Below are positions 9,288 to 17,688 of a stretch of DNA of 64,000 nucleotides, piece after piece. The translations under genes and the position numbers were made by a program. Within the stretch, counting starts at the first letter, position 1. The number at the start of each line of letters is the position of its first letter. The notes below the pieces were generated by a model. The model saw only the letters and a list, made by a program, of their open reading frames with translations, was not told the DNA's origin and ran no database searches. The stretch is taken from assembly GCA_019057795.1 (NCBI GenBank), contig JAHLWS010000024.1:1-64000 (forward strand), written 5' to 3'. Source of the DNA: Promethearchaeota archaeon. Lineage in GTDB: Archaea > Asgardarchaeota > Lokiarchaeia > Sigyniarchaeales > SOKP01.

Positions 9288-10295
9288 ATGAAAGCTGCTG
9301 TATTTGATGGGCAAAAAATTGCCATTAAAGAAGTGTCTAAACCTGAACCTGAAGATTCTCAAGTTTTAATTCAAGTAAAAGCTGCGGGAATTTGTGGCAC
9401 GGATGTAGCAATTGTAAGTGGATATCTTCCAACTCCCATCCCGCTCATATTAGGACACGAATTCGCTGGTGAAATTGTAGAAGTAGGGAAAAATGTGACC
9501 CCCACTTGGCTAGGTAAACGAGTTACTTCAGAAATTAATAGTAATATTGATTTTGAATGTTATTATTGTAAACGAGAGATGTTTACACAATGCGTCTCTA
9601 GAAAAGCCTTAGGGATCGATATCAATGGAGCGTTCGCGGAGTTCATTGCTGTCGAGTCTTATTTGATACACGAATTACCGAAAAAGATATCTCACGAAGA
9701 AGCTACCTTTATCGAACCGTTAGCCGCGGCCTATCAAACATTTGAAATTATGCCTATAGAAAAAGACGATAAAATTGTTGCAATTTTTGGTCTTGGAAAG
9801 TTAGGCTTATTGCTAACTCAAGTTGCGTTATTAAAAGGATTGAAGTTAATTGTAATTGACGGCTCAGATAAAAAACTTTCCTTAGCTAAGAAGTTTGGCG
9901 CACATTATTCAATTAATCGTTTGAGTGTAAATGATATACCAACTGAAATTAGAGATTTAATAAAAAACATTGGAGCTGATATCGTTGTTGATACTACAGG
10001 AAACCCAGATGCCATAAAGGATGTTGTTGCTTCGTGTAAAACTCGAGGTAAAATCCACATAAAAAGTACTCACGGGTTAGAGACTCCAATTAATTTTACT
10101 GATATTGTGGTTAGGGAAATTACTATTTATAGCAGTAGATGTGGTCCCTTTGATAAAGCTATTGAAGGATTAAGTTCAGGAAAAGTTAAGGTTAAGGAAT
10201 TAATTTCTAAAGAGTATGAGTTAAATAATATCCAAGAAGCTTTTGCTTCTTACGAGAAAAACCGTGATCATATAAAAACTATTATCTTAATTTAG
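9288..10295 (+). CDS. zinc-dependent medium-chain alcohol/polyol dehydrogenase
   Basis: This 335-residue protein has the GroES-like catalytic domain with Cys36 (GICGTD), the GHEFAGEIVEVG motif and a Rossmann fold with GLGKLGLLLTQ (about 163-173) for NAD(P). The structural zinc loop keeps three of its four cysteines (CYYCKREMFTQC), but the first position is Asp (DFEC), which could still bind metal. The family includes threonine 3-dehydrogenase, sorbitol dehydrogenase and many alcohol dehydrogenases; the substrate is not evident. It follows the nitrilase gene by 27 bp on the same strand, and its 3' end overlaps the convergent cysteine-cluster gene by 14 bp. Confidence 0.88.
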   Translation: MKAAVFDGQKIAIKEVSKPEPEDSQVLIQVKAAGICGTDVAIVSGYLPTPIPLILGHEFAGEIVEVGKNVTPTWLGKRVTSEINSNIDFECYYCKREMFTQCVSRKALGIDINGAFAEFIAVESYLIHELPKKISHEEATFIEPLAAAYQTFEIMPIEKDDKIVAIFGLGKLGLLLTQVALLKGLKLIVIDGSDKKLSLAKKFGAHYSINRLSVNDIPTEIRDLIKNIGADIVVDTTGNPDAIKDVVASCKTRGKIHIKSTHGLETPINFTDIVVREITIYSSRCGPFDKAIEGLSSGKVKVKELISKEYELNNIQEAFASYEKNRDHIKTIILI

Positions 10296-10680
10296 AAAAA
10301 ATTACTTGGTTCTCCAAGAAACTTATTATCTTCTTGCAAGTCCTTCGAACTGTATTCTTATTTGGATAAAAAAATTCTGGTCTTGGACATTCGCTATCAA
10401 AAACACACGAGTTCTTATCTGAATCGAAAATTAAAGGATAAAATCGGCATCCTTGAGGTCTTATCTCGTAAATTTTACATAATTTTGTTTCCCCATCGAA
10501 AAAGAAGCAATGTCCGTTAATATTTTTTAATTGATAAAAATTGTCTTCAGTTTTTTGTACAAAATCTGTTTTTCTCAAGGTTGTTTTATGACTACTAACG
10601 ATAGCTTCGATATCTTGGTCAGAGAGAATCATCTCTGTCTCTATACAGCAATTTCCACAATCTTCACATATATTCTTCAT
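10282..10680 (-). CDS. YkgJ-type cysteine cluster protein (putative metal-binding)
   Basis: This 132-residue protein begins with CEDCGNCC, then has CFFFDGETKLCKIYEIRPQGCRFYPL and a final CVFDSECPR. This spacing is typical of the YkgJ/Fe-S-oxidoreductase zinc- or iron-chelating family (UPF0153). Its role in the family is not established; metal or cluster delivery is usually proposed. It overlaps the upstream acetyl-CoA-synthase-domain-like gene by 4 bp (ATGA), so the two are very likely translated together. This suggests that the cysteine-cluster protein serves that partner or the nearby dehydratase (inference). Confidence 0.8.
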   Translation of the reverse strand: MKNICEDCGNCCIETEMILSDQDIEAIVSSHKTTLRKTDFVQKTEDNFYQLKNINGHCFFFDGETKLCKIYEIRPQGCRFYPLIFDSDKNSCVFDSECPRPEFFYPNKNTVRRTCKKIISFLENQVIFSKLR

Positions 10681-11441
10681 TTTCCTAATTCTTCTCTCTT
10701 AATTAGAACTTCTTTAATATAATAGCAATTTTCTCGATAAGGACAAATTTGGCATCCCCAATCATATTCACAGTCAATCTTTTTTTTCCATTCTTCAATT
10801 TTGGCTTTCCATTTCTTAGCAAATTGTGCTGTTATTTCGGAAGAGATTTCTTTGAAATGTCCTATTGAATCTGTATATGTGATAAAGAATATTTCCATAG
10901 CTTTGATTAGATTTCCAAATTTTTGGTGATAAAGATGAAAGATTGCATTTCCTAAAAGTTCAAATGAAAAATTGCGTTGTAGTGCATTGTAACTTATTCT
11001 ACACCAAAATCTCCGAGGAATTGTTCTTATTAGAAAACCCTCAATGCTATTGGAGATAAAAGATAATTGCCTTAATTCATCATTTTCTATTTCACTTTTA
11101 TTGACTCCAATTAAAATGAATAATCCAAAATCGATAGAGGATTCCTTTATTGCTTTAATTTCTTGACCTAATAGAGTTATATTTCCGTCATGAAGGTTTT
11201 CTAATTCCTGAATCGGAAAAACAAGTAAAAAAGATTTTTTATTTACGCCCCCTAATTCTAATCCGGTTTCTTCTTGAAGAATAACTTTTTTAAAATAATC
11301 TAACTTAACTCCAATATTAGATTTGCCAAAGAAATTATAATAGTCAAGATTTTTTTGATAAGTAATCAGATTTTTTCCAATTTCGTATTCTTTGTTGAAA
11401 AAGTCCCTAAGTCTTTGTATCAACCGTTGATTTTGCATCAA
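10677..11441 (-). CDS. stand-alone acetyl-CoA synthase (CdhC/AcsB) middle-domain-like protein, copy 1
   Basis: This 254-residue protein is a clear paralogue of the product of 33406-34173. From about residue 50 to 190 the pattern EETGLELGGVNKKSF, then GNITLLGQEI, FGLFILIGV, RRFWCRISYNALQ and FELLGNAIFHLYHQKFG follows the domain of the acetyl-CoA synthase beta subunit (AcsB/CdhC) that lies just before its A-cluster domain, as I remember that family. The A-cluster domain is absent. Instead the protein ends in CEYDWGCQICPYRENC, a C-x2-C-x5-C group that could hold a metal or cluster. It cannot be a synthase by itself; an accessory or carrier role is inferred. It is cotranscribed with the YkgJ-type gene and divergent from the dehydratase operon. 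Confidence 0.6.
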   Translation of the reverse strand: MMQNQRLIQRLRDFFNKEYEIGKNLITYQKNLDYYNFFGKSNIGVKLDYFKKVILQEETGLELGGVNKKSFLLVFPIQELENLHDGNITLLGQEIKAIKESSIDFGLFILIGVNKSEIENDELRQLSFISNSIEGFLIRTIPRRFWCRISYNALQRNFSFELLGNAIFHLYHQKFGNLIKAMEIFFITYTDSIGHFKEISSEITAQFAKKWKAKIEEWKKKIDCEYDWGCQICPYRENCYYIKEVLIKREELGK

Positions 11442-11615
11442 TTATTAATAACTCTTTTTATTTATTAAATTGTCCCTTGAACTACTAGTTTGAAAAACAT
11501 TACGCTTTTAAACATGAACAGCATAATTTATACTAAATTATTATTTTATGTGAATCCCAAGAATAATAATTATAATAGAGAGGCAGAATTATAAAAATTA
11601 GATGGAGTAAAGATT

Positions 11616-12737
11616 ATGCCTATTTTAGAGCAACTTAAGGAAGCAACTCAACTTACAAATCCTTGGATTAATAGCTGGAAAAATGAAGGAAAAAAAGTAT
11701 TAGGATATTTTTGTTCATATATTCCTGAAGAGATCATCTACGCTGCAGATATTTTACCGATCAGGGTTAGAACAAGAACGTGTACAGATACACCAATGGG
11801 GGATGCTTATTTAAGTCCTACCGCATGTAGTTATACAAGATGTTGTCTTGAGCAAATTAATAGAAAAGAATTTGGATATCTTGATGGAATTGTTTCGTGT
11901 AACTGCTGCGACCAAATTAGGAGACTTTACGACAATATAAGATATAAGGCTCCGTTTCCTTATCACTACATTATGGGTGTTCCAGGTTATGTCAGTGAAA
12001 CTACAATAGATTGGTTTAAATACGAACTCTCTAAATTTAAAGCAAGTATTGAGAAAAATTTCAATATTAGTATTACCGATGGAAAGTTAGGGGATGCGAT
12101 TAGATTATATAACAATTCTCGTAAGTTACTTAAAGAGATATATGAGCTCAGAAAACAAGATTCCCCTCCTATTACAGGTAGTGATGTAATAAATATCATT
12201 TCAGCAGGACTCTCTATTCCAAAAAATGAGTTTAACGCTTTATTAACACAGCAACTTGAGGAAATTAAGAATAAAGAAGGTAAATCTGATTATAAAGCGA
12301 GAATAATGATAATCGGAAGTATGCTTGACGAACCAGAATATTTACAAATTATAGAAAATCTCGGCGGTTTAGTAGTCACTGATTCGGTATGTTTAGGAAC
12401 TCGATATTTTTGGGATATGGTTGATGAAACTTCGAGTCCTCTTGATGCTCTTGGAGAGCGTTATTTGTCGAAAGTCTCTTGTCCTCGTATGACTTATGGA
12501 CATTTGAAAAGAGAGCAATTTATGATGGATCTGATTAAAGAGTTTAATGTTGATGGGGTAATTTTTCAAAGAATGAAGTTTTGTGCGATATGGTGGGCTG
12601 AGATTTTCATGCTTAGGGACAAATTAAAAGAAGAAGGTATTCCATTTCTTGATTTAGAAAGGGATTACATATTAAGCGGAGCTGGAGCTATGAAAACTCG
12701 TGTTCAAACATTTATAGAAATTTTAGAAGCGAGGTGA
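11616..12737 (+). CDS. 2-hydroxyacyl-CoA dehydratase / benzoyl-CoA reductase subunit (HgdB/BcrC family)
   Basis: This 373-residue protein belongs to the HgdB/FldC/BcrC family, whose paired subunits each hold an iron-sulfur cluster and remove water from 2-hydroxyacyl-CoA (or reduce aryl-CoA) through a ketyl radical. Family features seen are GYFCSYIPEEIIYAADILPIR near the N-terminus, LDGIVSCNCCDQIRRLYD (about 90-108), GSMLDEPEYLQIIENLGG, DGVIFQRMKFCAIWW and a final FLDLERDY-type segment with TRVQTFIE. It forms an operon with the second subunit and the activator ATPase, the standard set for this enzyme. SD-like GGAG precedes ATG at 11616. The substrate (2-hydroxyglutaryl, lactoyl, aryl-lactoyl or other) cannot be decided. 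Confidence 0.88.
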   Translation: MPILEQLKEATQLTNPWINSWKNEGKKVLGYFCSYIPEEIIYAADILPIRVRTRTCTDTPMGDAYLSPTACSYTRCCLEQINRKEFGYLDGIVSCNCCDQIRRLYDNIRYKAPFPYHYIMGVPGYVSETTIDWFKYELSKFKASIEKNFNISITDGKLGDAIRLYNNSRKLLKEIYELRKQDSPPITGSDVINIISAGLSIPKNEFNALLTQQLEEIKNKEGKSDYKARIMIIGSMLDEPEYLQIIENLGGLVVTDSVCLGTRYFWDMVDETSSPLDALGERYLSKVSCPRMTYGHLKREQFMMDLIKEFNVDGVIFQRMKFCAIWWAEIFMLRDKLKEEGIPFLDLERDYILSGAGAMKTRVQTFIEILEAR

Positions 12738-12742
12738 AAAAT

Positions 12743-14062
12743 ATGGATATAGAATTATTTAACAAATACAAAAAACTTGGAAGAGGTAATTGGGGAAAAG
12801 ATCTTACTATGTGGAAAATGATGTATTTGGGATTTCTAAATCAATATAGAGATGAAGAATTTACACCAATTTTGGATTTATTACTTAATATCTTCCTTGA
12901 CCTCCCTAAGGCAAGGAAAGAAGGAAAACCCGTTATAATGCATTCATTTAATTATGGACCTGAATTATTTCACGCAATGGACTTAGCACCTCTTATGCAG
13001 GAATTATTTAGCGTTGGATTAGCCCCGTTACATCTTAATGAACCTTTTATTGATTTTAGTAATCAAATTGGATATGGAGACAATCCAACAATCTGTAATG
13101 CTCAAAGACCATTGATTGGTTCTTTTATGCAAGGTGTCTCGCCAATTCCTGATTTACTATTCTTTCTTTCAACGCCTTGTAATTCTCTTGCTATGACTTA
13201 TCAAGTTTTTGAACATTTGGCTAAAATCCCCGCATTTAATATAGATGTCCCTTATTGGGCTTATGAACAACAAGATAACGAATTTTACGATGAGAATACT
13301 ATTGGTTATATGGTAAAGCAAGTAAAAGAATTAATATTATGGTTAGAAAAAGAAACAAAGCAGAAGTTAGATTATGAAAATCTCCAAAAAACAATGAAAA
13401 ATGTGAACCTATCAAGAGAATACATATTAGAGTTTAACGAACTTTTAAAAACGATTCCTTGCCCAATGCCGAGCATAGCAGGTTTTGGGAATTTTCTTGC
13501 TATGGTGACTCGTGGTGGCACTGATGATGCTGTTAAAGCTACCAAATGGCTACGTGATTCTGCTCTAGAAAATATTAAAGATGGGATAGCAGGTGTACCT
13601 GATGAGAAGATTAGAATTGCTTGGCCTTATACTCATGTCTTCTTTGATGCTGACCTTCTCACTTGGTTAGAAGAAACATTCAACGCAGTGACGATTATGG
13701 ATATACTTGGATACTACCAAGTCCTACCTCACGATACATCTACAATAGAAAAATGTTATGAGAGTTTAGCTAAGGGAACATTAGATTTCTCAATGGTGGG
13801 AACATGTCGTGGCCCAATTGAGTTTTATATCGAATTTTTATTAAATTATGTAAAAGATTATAAAATAGATTGTGTGATTATGCCAATGCAATTTGCGTGT
13901 AAACACGCATATGCGATGGCCCGAGTTGCTTCTGAAGCTGTGCGAGAACAAACAGGAATTCCAGTTTTAATTTTTGGTTGTGATCCTTATGATTCACGAG
14001 AAGTAACTTCAGATGCTATAAGAGAGAGGATTTCAGAGTTTCTCACTCAAGTAGTTTTATAA
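12743..14062 (+). CDS. 2-hydroxyacyl-CoA dehydratase, second subunit
   Basis: This is the larger partner, about 439 residues, of the HgdA/HgdB-like superfamily. It has HSFNYGPELFHAMDLAPLM near the N-terminus (the usual position of the G..P.EL...G segment), TPCNSLAMTY with a cysteine, IAWPYTHVFFDADLLTWLE in the middle, GTCRGPIEFY, MPMQFACKHAYAMAR and FGCDPYDSREV near the end. These conserved cysteines are candidates for cluster ligands. The frame can start at GTG 12734, overlapping the upstream stop by 4 bp, but ATG 12743 sits 5 nt after GAGGTGA and is preferred. It is followed 12 nt later by the activator gene. This supports a complete three-gene dehydratase system. Confidence 0.85.
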   Translation: MDIELFNKYKKLGRGNWGKDLTMWKMMYLGFLNQYRDEEFTPILDLLLNIFLDLPKARKEGKPVIMHSFNYGPELFHAMDLAPLMQELFSVGLAPLHLNEPFIDFSNQIGYGDNPTICNAQRPLIGSFMQGVSPIPDLLFFLSTPCNSLAMTYQVFEHLAKIPAFNIDVPYWAYEQQDNEFYDENTIGYMVKQVKELILWLEKETKQKLDYENLQKTMKNVNLSREYILEFNELLKTIPCPMPSIAGFGNFLAMVTRGGTDDAVKATKWLRDSALENIKDGIAGVPDEKIRIAWPYTHVFFDADLLTWLEETFNAVTIMDILGYYQVLPHDTSTIEKCYESLAKGTLDFSMVGTCRGPIEFYIEFLLNYVKDYKIDCVIMPMQFACKHAYAMARVASEAVREQTGIPVLIFGCDPYDSREVTSDAIRERISEFLTQVVL

Positions 14063-14080
14063 AGGAGGTTTATTATAGAA

Positions 14081-14851
14081 TTGTTAGTAGCTGGATGTGA
14101 TGTTGGTTCATTAACAGGAAAAGCAGTAATATTACAGGATGGTGAAATTTTATCTTATAGTATCGTCCCGACCACGCCAAAGCCAGAGAAAACTGCGCGC
14201 AATGCAATGGATGCAGCACTTCAAAAAAAAGACTTATCTTTGAATGATATCGAATTCATTATAGGGACGGGATATGGTAGGATCAAAATTCCTTTTGCCA
14301 ATTCTCAAATATCAGAATTGTCATGTCATGGTAAAGGCGCTCACTCTCTTATCCCATCAGTTAGAACGATAATTGATGTGGGAGGTCAGGATTGTAAGGT
14401 AATTAAAGTGGATAAGAACGGAAAGATTCTGGATTTTGCCATGAATGATAAGTGTGCCGCAGGAACGGGAAGATTTTTGGAAGTAATGGCTAGAACTCTC
14501 GAACTCAAGCTTGAAGAGCTCGGTCCTATATCTTTAGAATCAAAGAATCAGGCTAAAATAACTGCTCAATGTAGTGTCTTTGCTGAAACAGAGGTAGTTA
14601 GTCTTATGGCTGATGGTATAGAAGTATCAGATATAGTAGCGGGGATCCACGATGCTGTAGCTTCTAGAATTATGTCTCTTGTGTATAGAGTTGGCCTTGA
14701 AGAAGATTTGACCATAACTGGAGGAGTAGCAAAGAATATAGGAGTTGTAACCTATTTAGAGAAAAGGTTGGGGGTCACATCAAAAAAATTACCGGTTGAT
14801 CCCCAAATAATAGGAGCGTTAGGAGCTGCATTAGCAGCAAAAGAGCAATAA
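14081..14851 (+). CDS. hgdC: 2-hydroxyacyl-CoA dehydratase activator ATPase (HgdC/BcrA/BadF family)
   Basis: This 256-residue actin-fold ATPase injects one electron, at the cost of ATP, into the dehydratase. The ASKHA phosphate loops are GCDVGSLTGKAV (5-16) and DVGGQDCKVIK (99-109). The two conserved cysteines that bridge the [4Fe-4S] cluster between protomers are Cys125 (NDKCAAGTGRF) and Cys164 (TAQCSVFAETEVV). ITGGVAKN and GALGAALAA close the fold. Length and motifs match HgdC. No ATG is present. TTG at 14081 is the conventional start, but AAAGGAGG at 14061-14068 is 12 nt away from it and exactly 6 nt from the in-frame ATA at 14075, so ATA initiation (adding two residues) is possible. Confidence 0.92.
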   Translation: MLVAGCDVGSLTGKAVILQDGEILSYSIVPTTPKPEKTARNAMDAALQKKDLSLNDIEFIIGTGYGRIKIPFANSQISELSCHGKGAHSLIPSVRTIIDVGGQDCKVIKVDKNGKILDFAMNDKCAAGTGRFLEVMARTLELKLEELGPISLESKNQAKITAQCSVFAETEVVSLMADGIEVSDIVAGIHDAVASRIMSLVYRVGLEEDLTITGGVAKNIGVVTYLEKRLGVTSKKLPVDPQIIGALGAALAAKEQ

Positions 14852-14897
14852 AAAAAATATTTTTTTTATTTTAATAAAAGGTCTATTTAATTCAATT
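14852..14897. terminator. T-rich convergent terminator region
   Basis: Between the convergent stop codons lies a run of A followed by a run of T (about 14852-14872). This suits archaeal poly-T termination for both strands. No long stem is seen. Confidence 0.4.
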
Positions 14898-16139
14898 TCA
14901 TTTAATTGTTTTCTCTATTAGCTGAGAAATATCATATGCCTTGATTTCATCGTTTTTAATATTAGTTTTGAATTGATTTAGACAAAATGGGCAAGATGAG
15001 ACTATTGCTGATGCATTAGTATCTTTAGCTTCTTCGATTCGTTCACGAGCAGCGAATTCTGACAAATCTTTAAATGCAGCTCTCACTCCACCACCAGAAC
15101 CACAACACCATGCATTATGTTTATTTCGATTCATCTCAACGAGTTCAATCCCCGGAATTTGTTCTAAAACAGCTCTAGGTTCTTTATATATTCCCATATG
15201 ACGCCCTAAATGGCAAGGATCATGGTATGTTATTTTCATATTAAGCTCTTGTTTAAACTTTATTGTTCCATTTTTTAAATTGCTTAATATAAACTCAGGT
15301 AAATGTAAAACTTCAATTCCATGCTTTATTCCAAATTTTTTAGGATAGATGTCCTTTAATGCTCTGAAACACCCCGCACAGGAGGTTATTATCTTTTCAA
15401 TCCCCGAATGTTTAAACATCTTAACATTATCTTCTGCTATTTTTCTTGCATAATCCACTTGGCCCGTCATATATATAGGAGAACCACAACAACTTTCGTT
15501 TTCAAGAATTTTAAACTCAATACCAAGTGTATTCAATATTCTAACGGTAGAAATAGCAATTTCTTTTTCTCGATAACTTGATGTACAGCCAACAAAGTAC
15601 GCTAATTTTGCGTTTGAAGATTGGAAAGCATCTGAAGGAAACCAATCTTGTCGACTTTCATGTTTTTCTCCATAGGGATTATGAAGATCTGCTACATATT
15701 TTGTGTACTGTTTCTGTTCGGGCATTGGACCAAATCCCGCTCGAACAGCTTCTTCTCTCATTGCCATTAACCATTCACCAGCATAAGTGTGAAGCTCTGG
15801 TATTTGGCATTGCTGAGTACACGCTAAACATAAAGAACATTCATAAAAAATCCGAGCTAGATTATCAGTCCATTTTAGTTTATTTGACATTAAACCCCAA
15901 GTAAGTAAATTTTTTCCTCCCAAATAATATGCTTCAAACTGCCCAAATTCACCTGAGGGACAAACCCGAGCCCAATTGACATCTTGAAAAACAGTTCGAC
16001 AGGTTCCACATTTCCCACATTGGTATACTATATCCTTATAATGTTCAATCCCTTTATGCCTATCTAACGTATGGTCTTCTTGTTTTAAATCTATTTTTTC
16101 TATACCCATACCTCTTATATATCTAACTTTTTTTGCCAT
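14898..16139 (-). CDS. CCG-domain iron-sulfur oxidoreductase subunit (HdrD/GlpC/GlcF-like), copy 1
   Basis: The protein has about 413 residues. Two ferredoxin-like cysteine groups come first (CGKCGTCRTVF with CPSG, and CSLCLACTQQCQIP). Two CCG-type domains follow: YFVGCTSSYR with CCGSPIYMTG and SCAGCFRAL, then YHDPCHLGRH with AWCCGSGGGVR and SCPFC. This is the layout of HdrD, GlpC and GlcF, which pass electrons from a FAD-linked 2-hydroxy-acid oxidase to a quinone, ferredoxin or thiol acceptor. ATG at 16139 lies 1 nt after the stop of the FAD oxidase; an earlier GTG at 16157 would overlap it. There are no membrane helices, so it is cytosolic. Close paralogue at 34294-35538, more distant one at 40270-41448. 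Confidence 0.9.
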   Translation of the reverse strand: MAKKVRYIRGMGIEKIDLKQEDHTLDRHKGIEHYKDIVYQCGKCGTCRTVFQDVNWARVCPSGEFGQFEAYYLGGKNLLTWGLMSNKLKWTDNLARIFYECSLCLACTQQCQIPELHTYAGEWLMAMREEAVRAGFGPMPEQKQYTKYVADLHNPYGEKHESRQDWFPSDAFQSSNAKLAYFVGCTSSYREKEIAISTVRILNTLGIEFKILENESCCGSPIYMTGQVDYARKIAEDNVKMFKHSGIEKIITSCAGCFRALKDIYPKKFGIKHGIEVLHLPEFILSNLKNGTIKFKQELNMKITYHDPCHLGRHMGIYKEPRAVLEQIPGIELVEMNRNKHNAWCCGSGGGVRAAFKDLSEFAARERIEEAKDTNASAIVSSCPFCLNQFKTNIKNDEIKAYDISQLIEKTIK

Positions 16140-16140
16140 A

Positions 16141-17562
16141 TTAACTACCCCAACCATGTCCTGGATTCATTATCATATTTGGATCCAAAAGTTTTTTTAT
16201 TTTTCTAATCAACTCAGTAGTAGCAGGTAATGTCTTTTCCTCATACACCTCATGAGCCCAAGGTGGAGCCTTATACATTACAACACCATCAATCGATTGA
16301 ACATCTTCATGGATTTCCTTTAATACTTGTCGAGCAGCCTCAATTTCCTTGGGATCATCTTTATTAAAATTTATGTTTGTTCGAGCAACACAATAATGAC
16401 CACCAAATAAAATTCGGGAGTAAAATTGCGGAGTACGCCCGTATTTTAGGGCTTTATCTCTTGCTAAAGCATAAAATTTCGCGATGTCTCGAGTTGAACA
16501 ATAACTCCCAATCCATTGACCTCCTCCCCCCCTAGAGAAATTCCAGCAGCCCCATAATTGAATTGGTATCGTACTGAGAAGATCTGTATCAATTCCTTGG
16601 GGTTCAATAAGCCTACCTTCTTTTAAGATGGCTTCAATTGCTTCGCATTGAGCTTCATGTTGTTTTTGGGTATATGCCTGTGTGGTAATAATTCCTGCGA
16701 AATCGGGTAATTTTTTTTCTAAGGGATCTATAGGAATCTTTTTTTCATGTGCGGCTAATGACGATTGAAGCCACCCATAGTTTTGAATTACAAGATCACA
16801 TATACCTAACCCCACCTTCGAAAGCTTAAGCATAACTGGGACTCCAATATCCATAGTCCTTCCAACCACAAGATAATTCCTTCTATATGGTAGTTTTGGC
16901 CATAGTTTTATGGCTGCTTTAGTCACGATTCCTGTAGAGCCTTCCCAACCAATGAACAAACCTGCTAAATCGGGTAATGGTTGTCTCCCATACCAGTAAT
17001 CAGAAAGACAACAAGAACCTACTTTCACTAATTCACCCGAGCCTAAGACAACTTCTAAACCATTGATGAATTCTGCTCCAGTTCCACCAAGCATTCCCAA
17101 ATCAAACATACCATAACATAAGCAAGAAGCTACTACTCCAGTTCCCGGTGGTGACCAAGTTACGCCCGCTCTTAAATCAGTATTGTGTTTTTGAAGGTAA
17201 CCCTGTAAATCGGCCCATGTTGTTCCGCCTTCGACTAAAGCATACATATCATCTTCATTCACTTCAATTATTCTATTCAGCCTTCTCAGGTCAACAACGA
17301 TCCCTCCCTTTATTGGTGTAGCAGTAGAACCAAAGTTGATCCCCGAAACCCAAGGAATTATTGGAATTTTGTGATTATTTGCAATTTTAACGATTTCTTG
17401 GACTTCTTCCGCTGAATTTGGCATTATTACAATATCGCATATTCCTTCTGGTTCAGCCGTGATAAAATCATAGTGGTAGAGAAATGTAATTTCAGGTTGA
17501 TCTGAGACATATTTTTCTCCAACAACTTTTCCTAATTCATTAACTATTTCGCTATTAATCAT
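16141..17562 (-). CDS. FAD-linked 2-hydroxy-acid oxidase (GlcD/D-lactate dehydrogenase-like), copy 1
   Basis: This 473-residue protein has an N-terminal PCMH-type FAD-binding domain (about 35-215: VIMPNSAEEVQEIVKIAN, PWVSGINFGST, GGIVVDLRRLNRI, WSPPGTGVVASCLCYG, GGTGAEFINGLEVVLGSGE). A C-terminal FAD-oxidase domain follows with the HYCVARTNINF histidine and ends in DPNMIMNPGHGW, the family signature ending. It should oxidise a 2-hydroxy acid to a 2-oxo acid and pass electrons to the CCG protein encoded immediately downstream. Lactate, glycolate and 2-hydroxyglutarate are all possible substrates. Location beside the 2-hydroxyacyl-CoA dehydratase suggests a shared 2-hydroxy-acid pool (inference). 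Confidence 0.9.
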   Translation of the reverse strand: MINSEIVNELGKVVGEKYVSDQPEITFLYHYDFITAEPEGICDIVIMPNSAEEVQEIVKIANNHKIPIIPWVSGINFGSTATPIKGGIVVDLRRLNRIIEVNEDDMYALVEGGTTWADLQGYLQKHNTDLRAGVTWSPPGTGVVASCLCYGMFDLGMLGGTGAEFINGLEVVLGSGELVKVGSCCLSDYWYGRQPLPDLAGLFIGWEGSTGIVTKAAIKLWPKLPYRRNYLVVGRTMDIGVPVMLKLSKVGLGICDLVIQNYGWLQSSLAAHEKKIPIDPLEKKLPDFAGIITTQAYTQKQHEAQCEAIEAILKEGRLIEPQGIDTDLLSTIPIQLWGCWNFSRGGGGQWIGSYCSTRDIAKFYALARDKALKYGRTPQFYSRILFGGHYCVARTNINFNKDDPKEIEAARQVLKEIHEDVQSIDGVVMYKAPPWAHEVYEEKTLPATTELIRKIKKLLDPNMIMNPGHGWGS

Positions 17563-17688
17563 TTTTATTTCACTTATTAAATAATACTAATTCACTCCCA
17601 TATTTATACAAATTTTAGAGAATTTAATTTTTATTTAACCAAATTATTATTTAAATATATAGAAACATGTATAGAAATCTCATCAGTA

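Noticed and set aside
11616..14851. Benzoyl-CoA reductase as a specific call for the dehydratase operon
   Set aside because: The family includes dehydratases and aryl-CoA reductases; with only two subunits plus activator and no ring-cleavage genes, the narrower call is not supported.
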